Source: Pirellulales bacterium
Lineage (GTDB): Bacteria; Planctomycetota; Planctomycetia; Pirellulales; Thermoguttaceae
Direction of reading: 5' to 3'
Assembly (NCBI GenBank): GCA_030642635.1
Contig: DAOWNK010000068.1
Location: 1 to 12,837 of the forward strand
Length of the DNA stretch: 12,837 nucleotides
Part shown: positions 6,223-12,837 of the stretch, in pieces
How the letters are laid out: each line of letters begins with the position of its first letter
How positions within the stretch are numbered: position 1 is the first letter of the stretch
The notes under the pieces: model-generated
Told to the model about the DNA's origin: nothing
Database searches by the model: none
Seen by the model: the letters and a program-made list of their open reading frames with translations, nothing else
Program-made: the position numbers and the translations under genes

Positions 6223-7242
6223 TCACAACCACCCCTGCCGACGATACCACTGGACGGTCTGGCGCAGCCGTTCGGCAAGCGGTGCGGCGACTGAGAATCC
6301 AAGTTCATCGACGGCCCTCTGCGGCGAGCATACCCAAGAGCCGGCTGTGATTTCGCAGGTCTTGTCGAGATTCAGATACAGCGGCTCACGGCGAATCCGC
6401 GAGATCACCTCCACAATCCCGGATACCATCCAAACCAACGGTGTGGCCGTATGAAACGGCAATACCCGACGACGGCCCAACGCATTGCCGATCATCCGCC
6501 CCAATTCTGCATAGGTGGGATGCTCGTCGCAGGCGGCAAAGTAGTATCCCTGCGACGATGCGGCGCCGTCCGTTTCGGACGGGCACAATCTAGCGCCGCG
6601 CCGGGCCGCAAGGATAATCAACTCGGTAAGATCATCGGCATGGATCAATGAAAAACGGCGCCTGGCAAGCCCTGGAATCATGTGGACACGGAACCTGTCG
6701 ATCCCACGAAACATCTCCAGGGCGGTGCGATCCCGTTGGCCCAGTACAATCGGCGGCCGGACAATCGTCACCGGCACGCGGCCGGCGAACCGCTCGGCGG
6801 ACAGTTCACCAAGCCGCTTGCTCCGACCGTAGTGCGAGACCGGCGCCGTGGGGTCGGACTCCGTGCGAATCCGGCCTCGCAACGTTGGCCCGGCCGCCGC
6901 CAACGATGAAACCAACACGACCAGCGGCGCCGTGGTCTGCCCGGCACAGACCTGCATCAGGTTGCGTACACCCAGGACGTTTACGCGATAATATTGCTTG
7001 ATGTCGATCGCGCGTGTACAGCCGGCCAGATGGTAGACGATATCCTGGCCGGCGACAGCAGCGTGTAAGCTATCGCGGTCGGTCACGTCGCCGTAGATAA
7101 ATTTCACATTGAGCGGCTTGAGCAATTCGAGCCTGGAACTGCGGCGCACCAGACAGGCAACTTCATCGCCATGCCCGACGAGCGTTTCGGACAGGTGTGA
7201 ACCGATAAATCCGGTAGCCCCGGTGAGCAGGATTTTTGACAT
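6223..7242 (-). CDS. NAD-dependent epimerase/dehydratase family protein (extended SDR)
   Basis: 339 aa from ATG 7242. A Rossmann fold opens at once with ILLTGATGFIGSHL (GxxGxxG at 8-14), followed by GDVTD (51-55) and HLAG (71-74). The catalytic serine region is VSSLAAAG (111-118) and the YxxxK pair is Y138/K142 in HYGRSK. SLIHADDL (198-205) is the usual post-substrate-loop motif. The dinucleotide-binding and catalytic residues are all intact, so it should be an active oxidoreductase or epimerase, but the substrate cannot be read from the sequence. It is divergent from the GNAT-like gene. In Caulobacter an SDR of this class (CerR) reduces 3-ketoceramide, which fits the neighbours but does not prove the role. 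A longer start at 7287 was not used: the Rossmann motif would begin late, and a -10 element lies just upstream of 7242. Confidence 0.9.
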   Translation of the reverse strand: MSKILLTGATGFIGSHLSETLVGHGDEVACLVRRSSRLELLKPLNVKFIYGDVTDRDSLHAAVAGQDIVYHLAGCTRAIDIKQYYRVNVLGVRNLMQVCAGQTTAPLVVLVSSLAAAGPTLRGRIRTESDPTAPVSHYGRSKRLGELSAERFAGRVPVTIVRPPIVLGQRDRTALEMFRGIDRFRVHMIPGLARRRFSLIHADDLTELIILAARRGARLCPSETDGAASSQGYYFAACDEHPTYAELGRMIGNALGRRRVLPFHTATPLVWMVSGIVEVISRIRREPLYLNLDKTCEITAGSWVCSPQRAVDELGFSVAAPLAERLRQTVQWYRRQGWL

Positions 7243-7249
7243 GGCATTT

Positions 7250-7258
7250 AGTATAACA
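7250..7258 (-). promoter_or_regulatory. Extended -10 promoter, possibly leaderless, for the epimerase gene
   Basis: Minus-strand TGTTATACT is an extended -10 (TGn plus TATACT). Its last base is seven bases before the A of the ATG at 7242, so initiation would fall on or next to the start codon and the mRNA would be leaderless. This fits the absence of a Shine-Dalgarno. No good -35 is seen, as is common for extended -10 promoters. Confidence 0.4.
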
Positions 7259-7270
7259 GAAATTTCACGG

Positions 7271-7300
7271 TTGACCGCACACCGCATATCCCGATAAACT
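7271..7300 (+). promoter_or_regulatory. Candidate promoter of the duplicated GNAT gene
   Basis: TTGACC (7271-7276), 18 bases, TAAACT (7295-7300): five and four of six consensus matches. Initiation near 7307 gives a leader of about 37 nt before ATG 7344. It lies about 20 bases from the opposing epimerase -10, so the two genes probably share a control region. Confidence 0.4.
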
Positions 7301-7343
7301 CATGTGATCTCAGAACAGGTCAATACACCCCCGGCAGGTTCCC

Positions 7344-9668
7344 ATGTCAGAATTGGTCGTTCAACAGGTCGTTACACGTCGCCAGAAGCGGCAATTTCTG
7401 CAATTTCCATGGACGCTTTACCGGGGCGACCCATATTGGATCCCTCCGTTACGTCGCAACCAGAAGGAATTGGTCGGCTACCAGCCGCATCCGTTTTACG
7501 CTCGGAACCGGGTGCAGACGTTCATCGCCTGCCGCGACGGCGAGGTCTGTGGACGGATTGCGGCTATCCTCAACTATGGGCATATCCAGCAGCACGACGA
7601 CCGCCGCGGATTTTTCGGGTTCTTCGAATGCATTGACGATCAAACCGTTGCCGACGGGCTGTTCGATGCCGTCGGTCGGTGGTTTGCCGATCAGGGTATC
7701 TACCGCATGCGCGGGCCGACCAACCCGTCGCAGAATCACGAGCTGGGTCTGCTGATCGACGGGTTCGACTCCATGCCGTTTTTTATGATGACCTACAACC
7801 CCCCGTACTACGAGCGGTTGATCGAAGGGTACGGCTTCCGCAAGAGCCAGGACCTGTACGCATACTGGGGCCACATCGATATGCTGCCGAAGATTCAGGA
7901 AAAATTGGCGCCGGTCGCCGAGCAGATCATCGAGCATTACAACGTACGCCTGCGACCGCTCGATCGATCGAGATTCTTGGAGGACGTCGAGGCGTTCCTG
8001 TCGATCTACAACCAATCGCTTGCGAACACGTGGGGCTTTGTGCCGATGTCACACGCCGAGGTGCAGCACATGGCCCGGGGACTGCAACGCTTGATTGTGC
8101 CGGAACTGGCCATTGCGGCCGAGATCGACGGCCGGATCGTCGGTGCGGTGTTCGCCCTGCCGGACTACAACCCGCGGATCAAACAGATCGACGGCCGGCT
8201 GTTCCCGTTCGGATTCATGCACCTGCTACGCAACAAGCACCGCATCAAGCGGATGCGATTGCTCAGCACGAACGTCGTGCCCGAGTACCAGCGGATGGGT
8301 ATCGGGCTGGCCTTAATGCACGGTGTCGTGCCAAAGGTATTGCAGTGGGGTATCGAGGAAGCGGAGTTCTCCTGGGTGCTGGAGTCGAACTCGCTGTCGC
8401 GCGGCAGTCTGAAAAAGGGCGGCGCCAAGATCACCAAAACATATCGGTTGTACGATCTGGACAATGAGCCGGGGGCAGATCGTCGGCCACTGTCAGGCAC
8501 TGGTCGGCAGATTGCCGTTTGCACCGCTGCGGTGAGCGGACCGTTGGAAGTCAGCCAGGTGCGCACCCGCTTTGATCTGGATCGATTTGTCAAGATTCCG
8601 TGGCGAATCTACGCCGAGGACCCGCAATGGGTGCCGCCGCTTATGGCCGACGCCAAGGAGTTCCTGAATCCACACAAGCACCCATTTTACGAGCACGGCG
8701 CCGCCGTGCAGTTCATAGCCACACGCGACGGTGTGCCGATTGGTAGAATACTTGCAAGCGACGACTCACGCTATAACCAGCAGCGTAACGAGAACGTCGG
8801 ATGTTTTGGGCTATTCGAGTGCATCGACGACCGTAAGGCGGCCGGCGCACTGCTGGATACCGCCGCCGGCTGGCTCCGCAATCGCGGCCGCAGTGTAATC
8901 CGCGGGCCGATCGACTACTCGACGAATTATCCGTGCGGGCTGCTGGTCGACGGATTTCACACACCACCCCGGGTGATGATGAACCATAACCGGCCGTACT
9001 ACGCCGAGTTGCTGGAGTCGTGGGGCCTGGCCAAGGTCAAAGATATGTACGCATGGTGGTTTGTCGACTCGCGCAACATGATTGATCGGTGGCGAAATGT
9101 CTCGCAGCGACTGGCTAAACGAAGCAATGTCATCGTCAGACCGTTCCGACAAAACGATTTCGCGGCCGAAGTGCAACGCTGCCGGGAAATCTATAACCAG
9201 TCGATGCACGACCACTGGGGATTTGTCAGCCTGACCGACGCCGAGTTTCACTATATGGCCAAGCGATTGTCGCAACTTGCGGTCGCCGACTTGATACTGA
9301 TAGCAGAGTTAGACGGCCGTCCGGTCGGATGTTGCATTACCTTACCCGACTTCAACGAGGCAATCCGTCCGCTCAACGGCCGGCTTACACGTTTCGGGGT
9401 GCCGATCGGATTGGGCCGGCTCGCATATCGGCTCCGGCATGTCAAGACCGCACGGATGATCGTCCTGGACGTGCTGGAAGGCTATCGGCGGCGCGGCATC
9501 GCCGAGATGATGATCCTTCGGACACTCGACTACGGCAAAAACACGCTCGGTTACACCGATGCGGAGCTAAGCTGGACGGACGAAGACAACGAACAGGTGA
9601 ACCGAACCATCAAAACGGTCGGCGGCTGGCGATACAAGACGTACCGGATTTATGAGAAGGAAGTGTAG
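7344..9668 (+). CDS. Tandemly duplicated YghO-like GNAT acyltransferase, 774 aa
   Basis: Two homologous copies, about 1-372 and 402-774, are joined by a variable linker (about 373-401). Each repeats the same landmarks in order: FPWTLYRGDPYWIPPL / IPWRIYAEDPQWVPPL; HPFYARN / HPFYEHG; GFFECIDD / GLFECIDD; GLLIDGF / GLLVDGF; IYNQS...WGFV in both; LPDYN / LPDFN; SWVLESN / SWTDEDN; KTYRLY / KTYRIY. The acyl-CoA pyrophosphate loop of GNAT enzymes is QRMGIG (316-321) in copy 1 and RRRGIA (715-720) in copy 2. A single copy of about 380 aa is the normal length of this family, which from memory includes E. coli YghO and the Caulobacter bacterial ceramide synthase. Copy 2 diverges in the SW..E.N motif, so the copies may have specialised. 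No signal peptide or membrane span is seen. AGG lies five bases before the ATG. The last codons and stop are inside the inverted repeat that begins at 9661. Confidence 0.88.
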   Translation: MSELVVQQVVTRRQKRQFLQFPWTLYRGDPYWIPPLRRNQKELVGYQPHPFYARNRVQTFIACRDGEVCGRIAAILNYGHIQQHDDRRGFFGFFECIDDQTVADGLFDAVGRWFADQGIYRMRGPTNPSQNHELGLLIDGFDSMPFFMMTYNPPYYERLIEGYGFRKSQDLYAYWGHIDMLPKIQEKLAPVAEQIIEHYNVRLRPLDRSRFLEDVEAFLSIYNQSLANTWGFVPMSHAEVQHMARGLQRLIVPELAIAAEIDGRIVGAVFALPDYNPRIKQIDGRLFPFGFMHLLRNKHRIKRMRLLSTNVVPEYQRMGIGLALMHGVVPKVLQWGIEEAEFSWVLESNSLSRGSLKKGGAKITKTYRLYDLDNEPGADRRPLSGTGRQIAVCTAAVSGPLEVSQVRTRFDLDRFVKIPWRIYAEDPQWVPPLMADAKEFLNPHKHPFYEHGAAVQFIATRDGVPIGRILASDDSRYNQQRNENVGCFGLFECIDDRKAAGALLDTAAGWLRNRGRSVIRGPIDYSTNYPCGLLVDGFHTPPRVMMNHNRPYYAELLESWGLAKVKDMYAWWFVDSRNMIDRWRNVSQRLAKRSNVIVRPFRQNDFAAEVQRCREIYNQSMHDHWGFVSLTDAEFHYMAKRLSQLAVADLILIAELDGRPVGCCITLPDFNEAIRPLNGRLTRFGVPIGLGRLAYRLRHVKTARMIVLDVLEGYRRRGIAEMMILRTLDYGKNTLGYTDAELSWTDEDNEQVNRTIKTVGGWRYKTYRIYEKEV

Positions 9669-9867
9669 CGGCCGCTGCTCTGCCCGGCGCGTTGAATTAG
9701 TGGTAATATCAAGGAAAACACAGTGGCGCCGGCGTCCCGCCGGTGTGACGAAACTTGTGACAACACCTACGCTTGTCTTTCACCGGCGGGACGCCGGCGC
9801 CACTGTGTTGCTGTTAATTCTGCCACTAATTCAACGGTATTGAGGCAGAGCACCAGCCGCTACACTT
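9661..9867. repeat. 207-bp imperfect inverted-repeat element (MITE-like)
   Basis: Outer arms AAGTGTAGCGGC (9661-9672) and its complement (9856-9867) are followed inward by TGCTCTGCC (9676-9684 / 9844-9852), GTTGAATTAGTGG (9691-9703 / 9823-9835) and a perfect 29-base inner arm (9717-9745 / 9781-9809, containing GGCGCCGGCGTCCCGCCGG). The loop is 35 bases. Pairs are nearly in register, so one long hairpin could form. It carries no ORF and no clear target-site duplication. The left arm contains the stop codon of the GNAT gene (9666-9668). It separates the GNAT and KAS-like genes and could act as a terminator or attenuator. Remaining bases of the 265-bp gap hold the KAS promoter. Confidence 0.85.
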
Positions 9868-9888
9868 TCCTCTTCCCTCTTCTGAAGT

Positions 9889-9894
9889 TATAAT
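9889..9894 (+). promoter_or_regulatory. -10 element (TATAAT) upstream of the KAS-like gene
   Basis: A perfect TATAAT, with a poor -35 (TTTCCT) 17 bases upstream that straddles the edge of the inverted-repeat element. Initiation near 9901 would leave a 33-nt leader before ATG 9934, so the KAS-like gene may be transcribed independently of the GNAT gene. Confidence 0.45.
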
Positions 9895-9933
9895 AAATAG
9901 CTTAGAATTTTCCCCGTCGCTGTGGGTCAAAGT

Positions 9934-11208
9934 ATGGCGCCGAAGCAAGAAATCGTGATCACCGGCACCGGGGTCGTCAGTCCCATCGGCATTGGTGCTG
10001 ACGCCTTCTGGAGTGCATTGGCGGCGGGCCGCAGCGGCATAAAACTCCTTGAGTTTTTCGAGGAAGACGGCGGCGGCGACATGCCTGTCCCGTTCGGCGG
10101 CAAGGTGGACGATTTCGACCCGAAGCAATACATCCGGCCGCGCAAGAGCCTGAAGGTGATGAGCCGCGACATCCAGTTCGCCTTCGCGGCTGCCGATATG
10201 GCGTGTGCGGAGGCCGGGTTACACAACGGCCGGATTGATCCGGAGCGGCTGGGGATCGTCTTCGGCTCGGAGATGATCCCTTGCGAACCGGCCGAATTGG
10301 TCGATGCCTATCTCGGTTGCATGACGAATGGGAAGTTCGATTTCAGCCTTTGGGGCAGGACGGCCATGGAAGAGTTGTTCCCACTGTGGATGCTGAAGTA
10401 TCTGCCCAACATGCCGGCCTGTCACATCGGTATTGCACAGGACGCCCGCGGACCGAACAACTCGCTTACGCTGGGCGACGTCTCCAGCCTGTCGGCGGTG
10501 GCCGAAGCGGTTCGGGTAATTGAGCGAGGCCATGCCGACGCGATGATCGCCGGCGGCGCCGGCTCGCGGGTCCATCCGTCCATGTGGGGCCGCAACGCGG
10601 TGTTTGATACGTCGCACCACAGCGACGATCCGGCCGCCGCCGCCCGACCGTTCGACGCCCATCGCGACGGCATGATTTGCGGTGAGGGCGCCGGCGCGTT
10701 TGTTATCGAAACTCGCCGCCATGCCGAATCTCGCGGCGCAGAAATCATCGCACGTATACTCGGCTACACCAGTGCATTTGAACCTGTCCGGAACGGTCAA
10801 CCGCTGCAAGGAAACGCCATCCGGCTGGCGATCGCCGGCGCGTTGCGCGACGCGGAGCTAAATGCCGATGAAATCGGACACGTCAACGCCCACGGCAACA
10901 GCACCACGTTGGACGACCGGATCGAGGCGGCCGCAATACGCCAGATGCTCGGCGACGTGCCGGTAACCGCGCCGAAGAGCTTTTTCGGCAACCACGGCGC
11001 CGGCAGCGGTGCAGTCGAAGCGGCAACCAGCATCCTGGCGCTCCGGCATGGAGAGGTTCCACCAACGCTGAACTACGAGTACCCCGACCCCAAGTGCCCG
11101 ATCAACGTCATCCACGGCCGGCCCATGAAAATAGATCGGCCGACCGCGTTAGTGCTCAACCATACGCAGTTCGGCCAGGCGGTCGCCGTGGTTTTGGCGG
11201 GGCCGTAG
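9934..11208 (+). CDS. Beta-ketoacyl-ACP synthase (FabF-like) homologue lacking the catalytic cysteine
   Basis: 424 aa, the length of FabF/KAS II, with the thiolase fold from end to end: EIVITGTGVVSPIG (6-19), IERGHADAMIAGGAG (196-210), ARPFDAHRDGMICGEGAG (237-254), HVNAHGNSTTLDD (316-328) and KSFFGNHGAGSGAVEA (348-363). Where FabF has the nucleophile in ATAC-TSG, this protein reads LTLGDVSS, so the cysteine position is D182. The first histidine is kept (H320 in NAHG); the second, normally in the TGH motif, is N353 with a histidine one place later. The C-terminal NSFGFGG loop is replaced by NHTQFGQAV. It is therefore probably not an ordinary condensing enzyme. A chain-length-factor-like partner, a decarboxylase-type KAS, or a different acyl transfer are options. 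GTG 9922 is an alternative start; ATG 9934 was preferred since family homology begins right after it. Confidence 0.88.
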   Translation: MAPKQEIVITGTGVVSPIGIGADAFWSALAAGRSGIKLLEFFEEDGGGDMPVPFGGKVDDFDPKQYIRPRKSLKVMSRDIQFAFAAADMACAEAGLHNGRIDPERLGIVFGSEMIPCEPAELVDAYLGCMTNGKFDFSLWGRTAMEELFPLWMLKYLPNMPACHIGIAQDARGPNNSLTLGDVSSLSAVAEAVRVIERGHADAMIAGGAGSRVHPSMWGRNAVFDTSHHSDDPAAAARPFDAHRDGMICGEGAGAFVIETRRHAESRGAEIIARILGYTSAFEPVRNGQPLQGNAIRLAIAGALRDAELNADEIGHVNAHGNSTTLDDRIEAAAIRQMLGDVPVTAPKSFFGNHGAGSGAVEAATSILALRHGEVPPTLNYEYPDPKCPINVIHGRPMKIDRPTALVLNHTQFGQAVAVVLAGP

Positions 11209-11252
11209 CAATCAGTGGTTAGTTTTCGGGCAACATTTTATCTCCGTGGCGA

Positions 11253-11447
11253 CTACGTATCGGATTCGTCTTCTGGAGATTCAATCGGCTTGACTTGTTT
11301 GGGAAGTTTCTTCTGTTCCGACGCTACCCGGCGTTCCACCTTCTTGATGTCCTCCGAGGACGGAAGCTGTTCGGGAACAATACCACGCTTGCCGAGCAGC
11401 TTGCGGACTTCTTTGTTGTTTCGGACATGCTCCCGAGTAATGCCCGG
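11253..11447 (-). pseudogene. dinD: In-frame C-terminal tail of dinD beyond the premature stop
   Basis: Past the TAA at 11450-11448 the same frame stays open for 64 codons to a TAG at 11255-11253 and reads like the normal DinD C-terminus: PGITREHVRNNKEVRKLL, then GKRGIVPEQLPSSEDIKKVE and a lysine/glutamate-rich end. No start codon with a ribosome site precedes it, so it would be translated only by read-through or from a repaired allele. Confidence 0.75.
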
Positions 11448-12122
11448 TTACGTTTTCAGGCCGTCTCGCTTGATGTTGAAATTGGTGATCTCGTTGGCGA
11501 AGTCTTTGGCCTTGATCGTAATGGTTGGCAGGAAGTCCGCCAGTGCCCGGCTCTTCGGCACGTCCAGCTTGTTCTTCATCTGTTGCGTCGTGTGGCCGCC
11601 GAAGAGTGCCTGATCGCCCTTGCTTCGGATCCGGCCGAAGCTCTTCTCGTCTTGTAGTCGCTCATAGATGATTCCCGAGAGTTCTTTCTCCGACCCTTTC
11701 AGCTTCTCGCGGGCACTGAGCCGCTCGGCCTCGGCCAGCCGCTTCTCAATCAACTCCTGCTTCCTGGTTTGAACGGCGAAGTAGGTCTGGGCAAACGCGA
11801 TCGTGGCCTTCGACGGATCTCCATTCTGAGCGATCAGGTAGCACGCATAACGGGTGAGCATGTAGTCGTCGATTTCCCGCTGGGCGCCCGACCCCAAGGA
11901 AACCATTTTGCCGACCTTGACAAAATGGTCGTCCGGATTGTAACCCGAGTGTTCACAAGCAGTTACGGCTTTCTGTACGACCTCTTCGAATCGCCGCCAC
12001 GTCTGGTAACCCAAAATCTCCTGCAAGTTCCGGGCAAGCCAAAATTCGACGCCACTCTCTTCCTCCACATGAACCAGTTGCTCGAAACTGCCATGCAACT
12101 GGACGAGGAGTTCTTTTTTCAC
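11448..12122 (-). CDS. dinD: DNA-damage-inducible protein D (DinD-like), cut short by an in-frame TAA
   Basis: The GTG at 12122 was chosen as start because AAAGGA lies 8 bases upstream; an in-frame ATG at 12158 has no such site. 224 aa are read before TAA at 11450-11448. A Bro-N-like domain occupies about 12-125: GVEFWLARNLQEILGYQTWRR is the landmark start (residues 24-44), then CEHSGYNPDDHF (56-67), RYACYLIAQNGDPSK (91-105) and AQTYFAVQTRKQEL (111-124). The second part has GDQALFGGHTTQQMK (169-183), ALADFLP and ITNFNIKRD. E. coli DinD is about 274 aa and is SOS-induced. I see no E. coli or Bacillus LexA box upstream, only the palindrome AACATGTT at 12264-12271. Together with its tail the gene would be 289 aa, so a single substitution making TAA probably inactivated or shortened it. 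It converges on the KAS-like gene. Confidence 0.85.
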   Translation of the reverse strand: MKKELLVQLHGSFEQLVHVEEESGVEFWLARNLQEILGYQTWRRFEEVVQKAVTACEHSGYNPDDHFVKVGKMVSLGSGAQREIDDYMLTRYACYLIAQNGDPSKATIAFAQTYFAVQTRKQELIEKRLAEAERLSAREKLKGSEKELSGIIYERLQDEKSFGRIRSKGDQALFGGHTTQQMKNKLDVPKSRALADFLPTITIKAKDFANEITNFNIKRDGLKT

Positions 12123-12130
12123 TTGCAATT

Positions 12131-12136
12131 TCCTTT
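12131..12136 (-). promoter_or_regulatory. Shine-Dalgarno setting the GTG start of dinD
   Basis: Minus-strand AAAGGA, 8 bases before GTG 12122. It favours this start over the in-frame ATG at 12158, from which the extra 12 residues have no family resemblance. Confidence 0.6.
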
Positions 12137-12200
12137 GTATCCGTTCAGGGTCCGGCACACACTGGACAATTTGCCCAAATGCATAGGGTTGATTTTTACA

Positions 12201-12230
12201 TACGGGTGTGGCGAAGTCAAGCCACCCGTA
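12201..12230 (-). other. Hairpin in the dinD leader
   Basis: On the minus strand TACGGGTG pairs with CACCCGTA (8 bp), extended by GC/GC past a two-base bulge, around an 8-base loop. It lies about 80 bases before the dinD start and is not followed by a T-run, so a leader structure is likelier than a terminator. Confidence 0.35.
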
Positions 12231-12319
12231 CTTGTACGGCGCGAATGCTTTTTGTTTTTTGAAAACATGTTATATTTACTCTCAATGTCGGTTTCCGGTT
12301 GATCGTCGGTCACTGACAA

Positions 12320-12342
12320 CTGATAGCTTAAAGCTGATAGCT
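12320..12342. repeat. Short direct repeat CTGATAGCT x2
   Basis: CTGATAGCT occurs at 12320-12328 and 12334-12342, with a related CTGACAACTG just upstream. Iterated CTGATAGCT-type words are a familiar low-complexity intergenic pattern. It sits 11 bases before the GTPase start. Confidence 0.5.
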
Positions 12343-12353
12343 GCACAACAACC

Positions 12354-12837
12354 ATGACCGATAACCTTCAATCCTTCGCCGCCGAGGTAAAACGACTCGA
12401 TCGTGCCGTCGCGGCGTTGGAACCGGCGGCCGAACACCTGGGCGTCGGACGGCCGCATGGGCTGGAATGGTTCGATCTGCTGCAAAGAAAACTGCTGCCG
12501 CAACTCGACGCCGAACCACTTATGATCGTCGGGATCGTCGGCGGAACCAACATCGGCAAATCGGTTATCTTCAACCATCTTGCCGGCGAGGTGGCCAGCG
12601 CCGTAAGCCCGCTGGCCGCAGGCACAAAGCATCCGATCTGCCTGGCGCCGCCCGGGGTGGACGACCCGGCGGTGCTCCGGCGCCTGTTCGACTCGTTCGA
12701 GCTGCACTGCTGGCGGGCGCCGGAAGACCCGATGACGGACACTCCCGAGGATCGGCTTATCTGGCGGGCCGGGGCCAATATGCCGCATCGGCTGCTGTTG
12801 ATCGACGCGCCGGACGTCGATTCCGACGTTCAGGTAA
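12354..12837 (+). CDS. P-loop GTPase, dynamin/Era-like (partial, runs off window)
   Basis: Open from ATG 12354 through 161 codons to the window end. After a helical N-terminal stretch (about 1-50) comes MIVGIVGGTNIGKSVIFNHL with Walker A G63-x4-G68-K69-S70. A switch-I candidate threonine is in PLAAGTKHPIC (T91). The G3 region is RLLLIDAPDVDSD (146-158), where the usual DxPG reads D151-A-P153-D154. The layout is that of GTPases of the dynamin-like or Era/MnmE class. The C-terminal part, which would show the guanine-specific NKxD and any membrane segment, is outside the window. No Shine-Dalgarno precedes the ATG. Product and partner are unknown. Confidence 0.8.
   Translation, partial: MTDNLQSFAAEVKRLDRAVAALEPAAEHLGVGRPHGLEWFDLLQRKLLPQLDAEPLMIVGIVGGTNIGKSVIFNHLAGEVASAVSPLAAGTKHPICLAPPGVDDPAVLRRLFDSFELHCWRAPEDPMTDTPEDRLIWRAGANMPHRLLLIDAPDVDSDVQV

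Noticed and set aside
6099..6308. 70-residue N-terminal extension of the TsaC-YwlE protein
   Set aside because: It would translate the G/C-run repeat and the last part of the epimerase gene, giving Gly/Arg/Pro low-complexity sequence. A ribosome site supports ATG 6098.
9661..9867. Insertion sequence
   Set aside because: No transposase-sized ORF lies between the arms and no target-site duplication is evident.

Overview
The window looks like a chromosomal segment of a Planctomycetota bacterium, probably of the Pirellulales/Planctomycetia kind. Pointers are a Rhodopirellula/Verrucomicrobium-type sigma factor joined to FecR/LamG sequence, a large exported protein and a 189-residue protein of planctomycete style, high GC by eye, and several palindromic intergenic repeats. 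No CRISPR array, tRNA, rRNA or complete insertion sequence was found. All assignments come from reading motifs, not from database searches.

Layout. Positions 1-7242 are all minus strand. First is a cut-off ORF (898 to beyond 1) in which an ECF-type sigma factor region 2 runs in frame into the end of a FecR domain and a LamG domain, with the sigma region 4 helix-turn-helix missing. Next are a 728-aa exported protein (1188-3374) with a compact 60-nt four-hairpin palindrome in its upstream region, a 189-aa conserved-type hypothetical (3692-4261), and a translationally coupled pair: a TsaC/Sua5 to YwlE-type phosphatase fusion (4968-6098) and rpiB (4516-4971), overlapping by ATGA. Separated from that pair by a G-run/C-run inverted repeat is an extended-SDR NAD-dependent epimerase/reductase (6223-7242).

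Divergent from the epimerase, with overlapping promoters, a plus-strand pair follows: a 774-aa protein made of two fused copies of a YghO-like GNAT acyltransferase (7344-9668), a 207-bp inverted-repeat element that begins inside its last codons, and a ketoacyl-ACP-synthase homologue lacking the nucleophilic cysteine (9934-11208). Reductase-like SDR, N-acyltransferase-like protein and condensing-enzyme homologue side by side suggest an acyl-lipid pathway, conceivably ceramide-like. That is a hypothesis: no serine palmitoyltransferase or acyl carrier protein is visible here.

The right end holds a minus-strand dinD-like gene interrupted by one in-frame TAA with an intact tail beyond it (11253-12122), and the start of a plus-strand P-loop GTPase (12354 to beyond the end).

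For a second look I would pick: the sigma/FecR-LamG fusion, the 60-nt zero-gap palindrome, the cysteine-less KAS next to the duplicated GNAT and the SDR, the TsaC-YwlE fusion carrying the threonine reported for arginine phosphatases, and the dinD nonsense codon.
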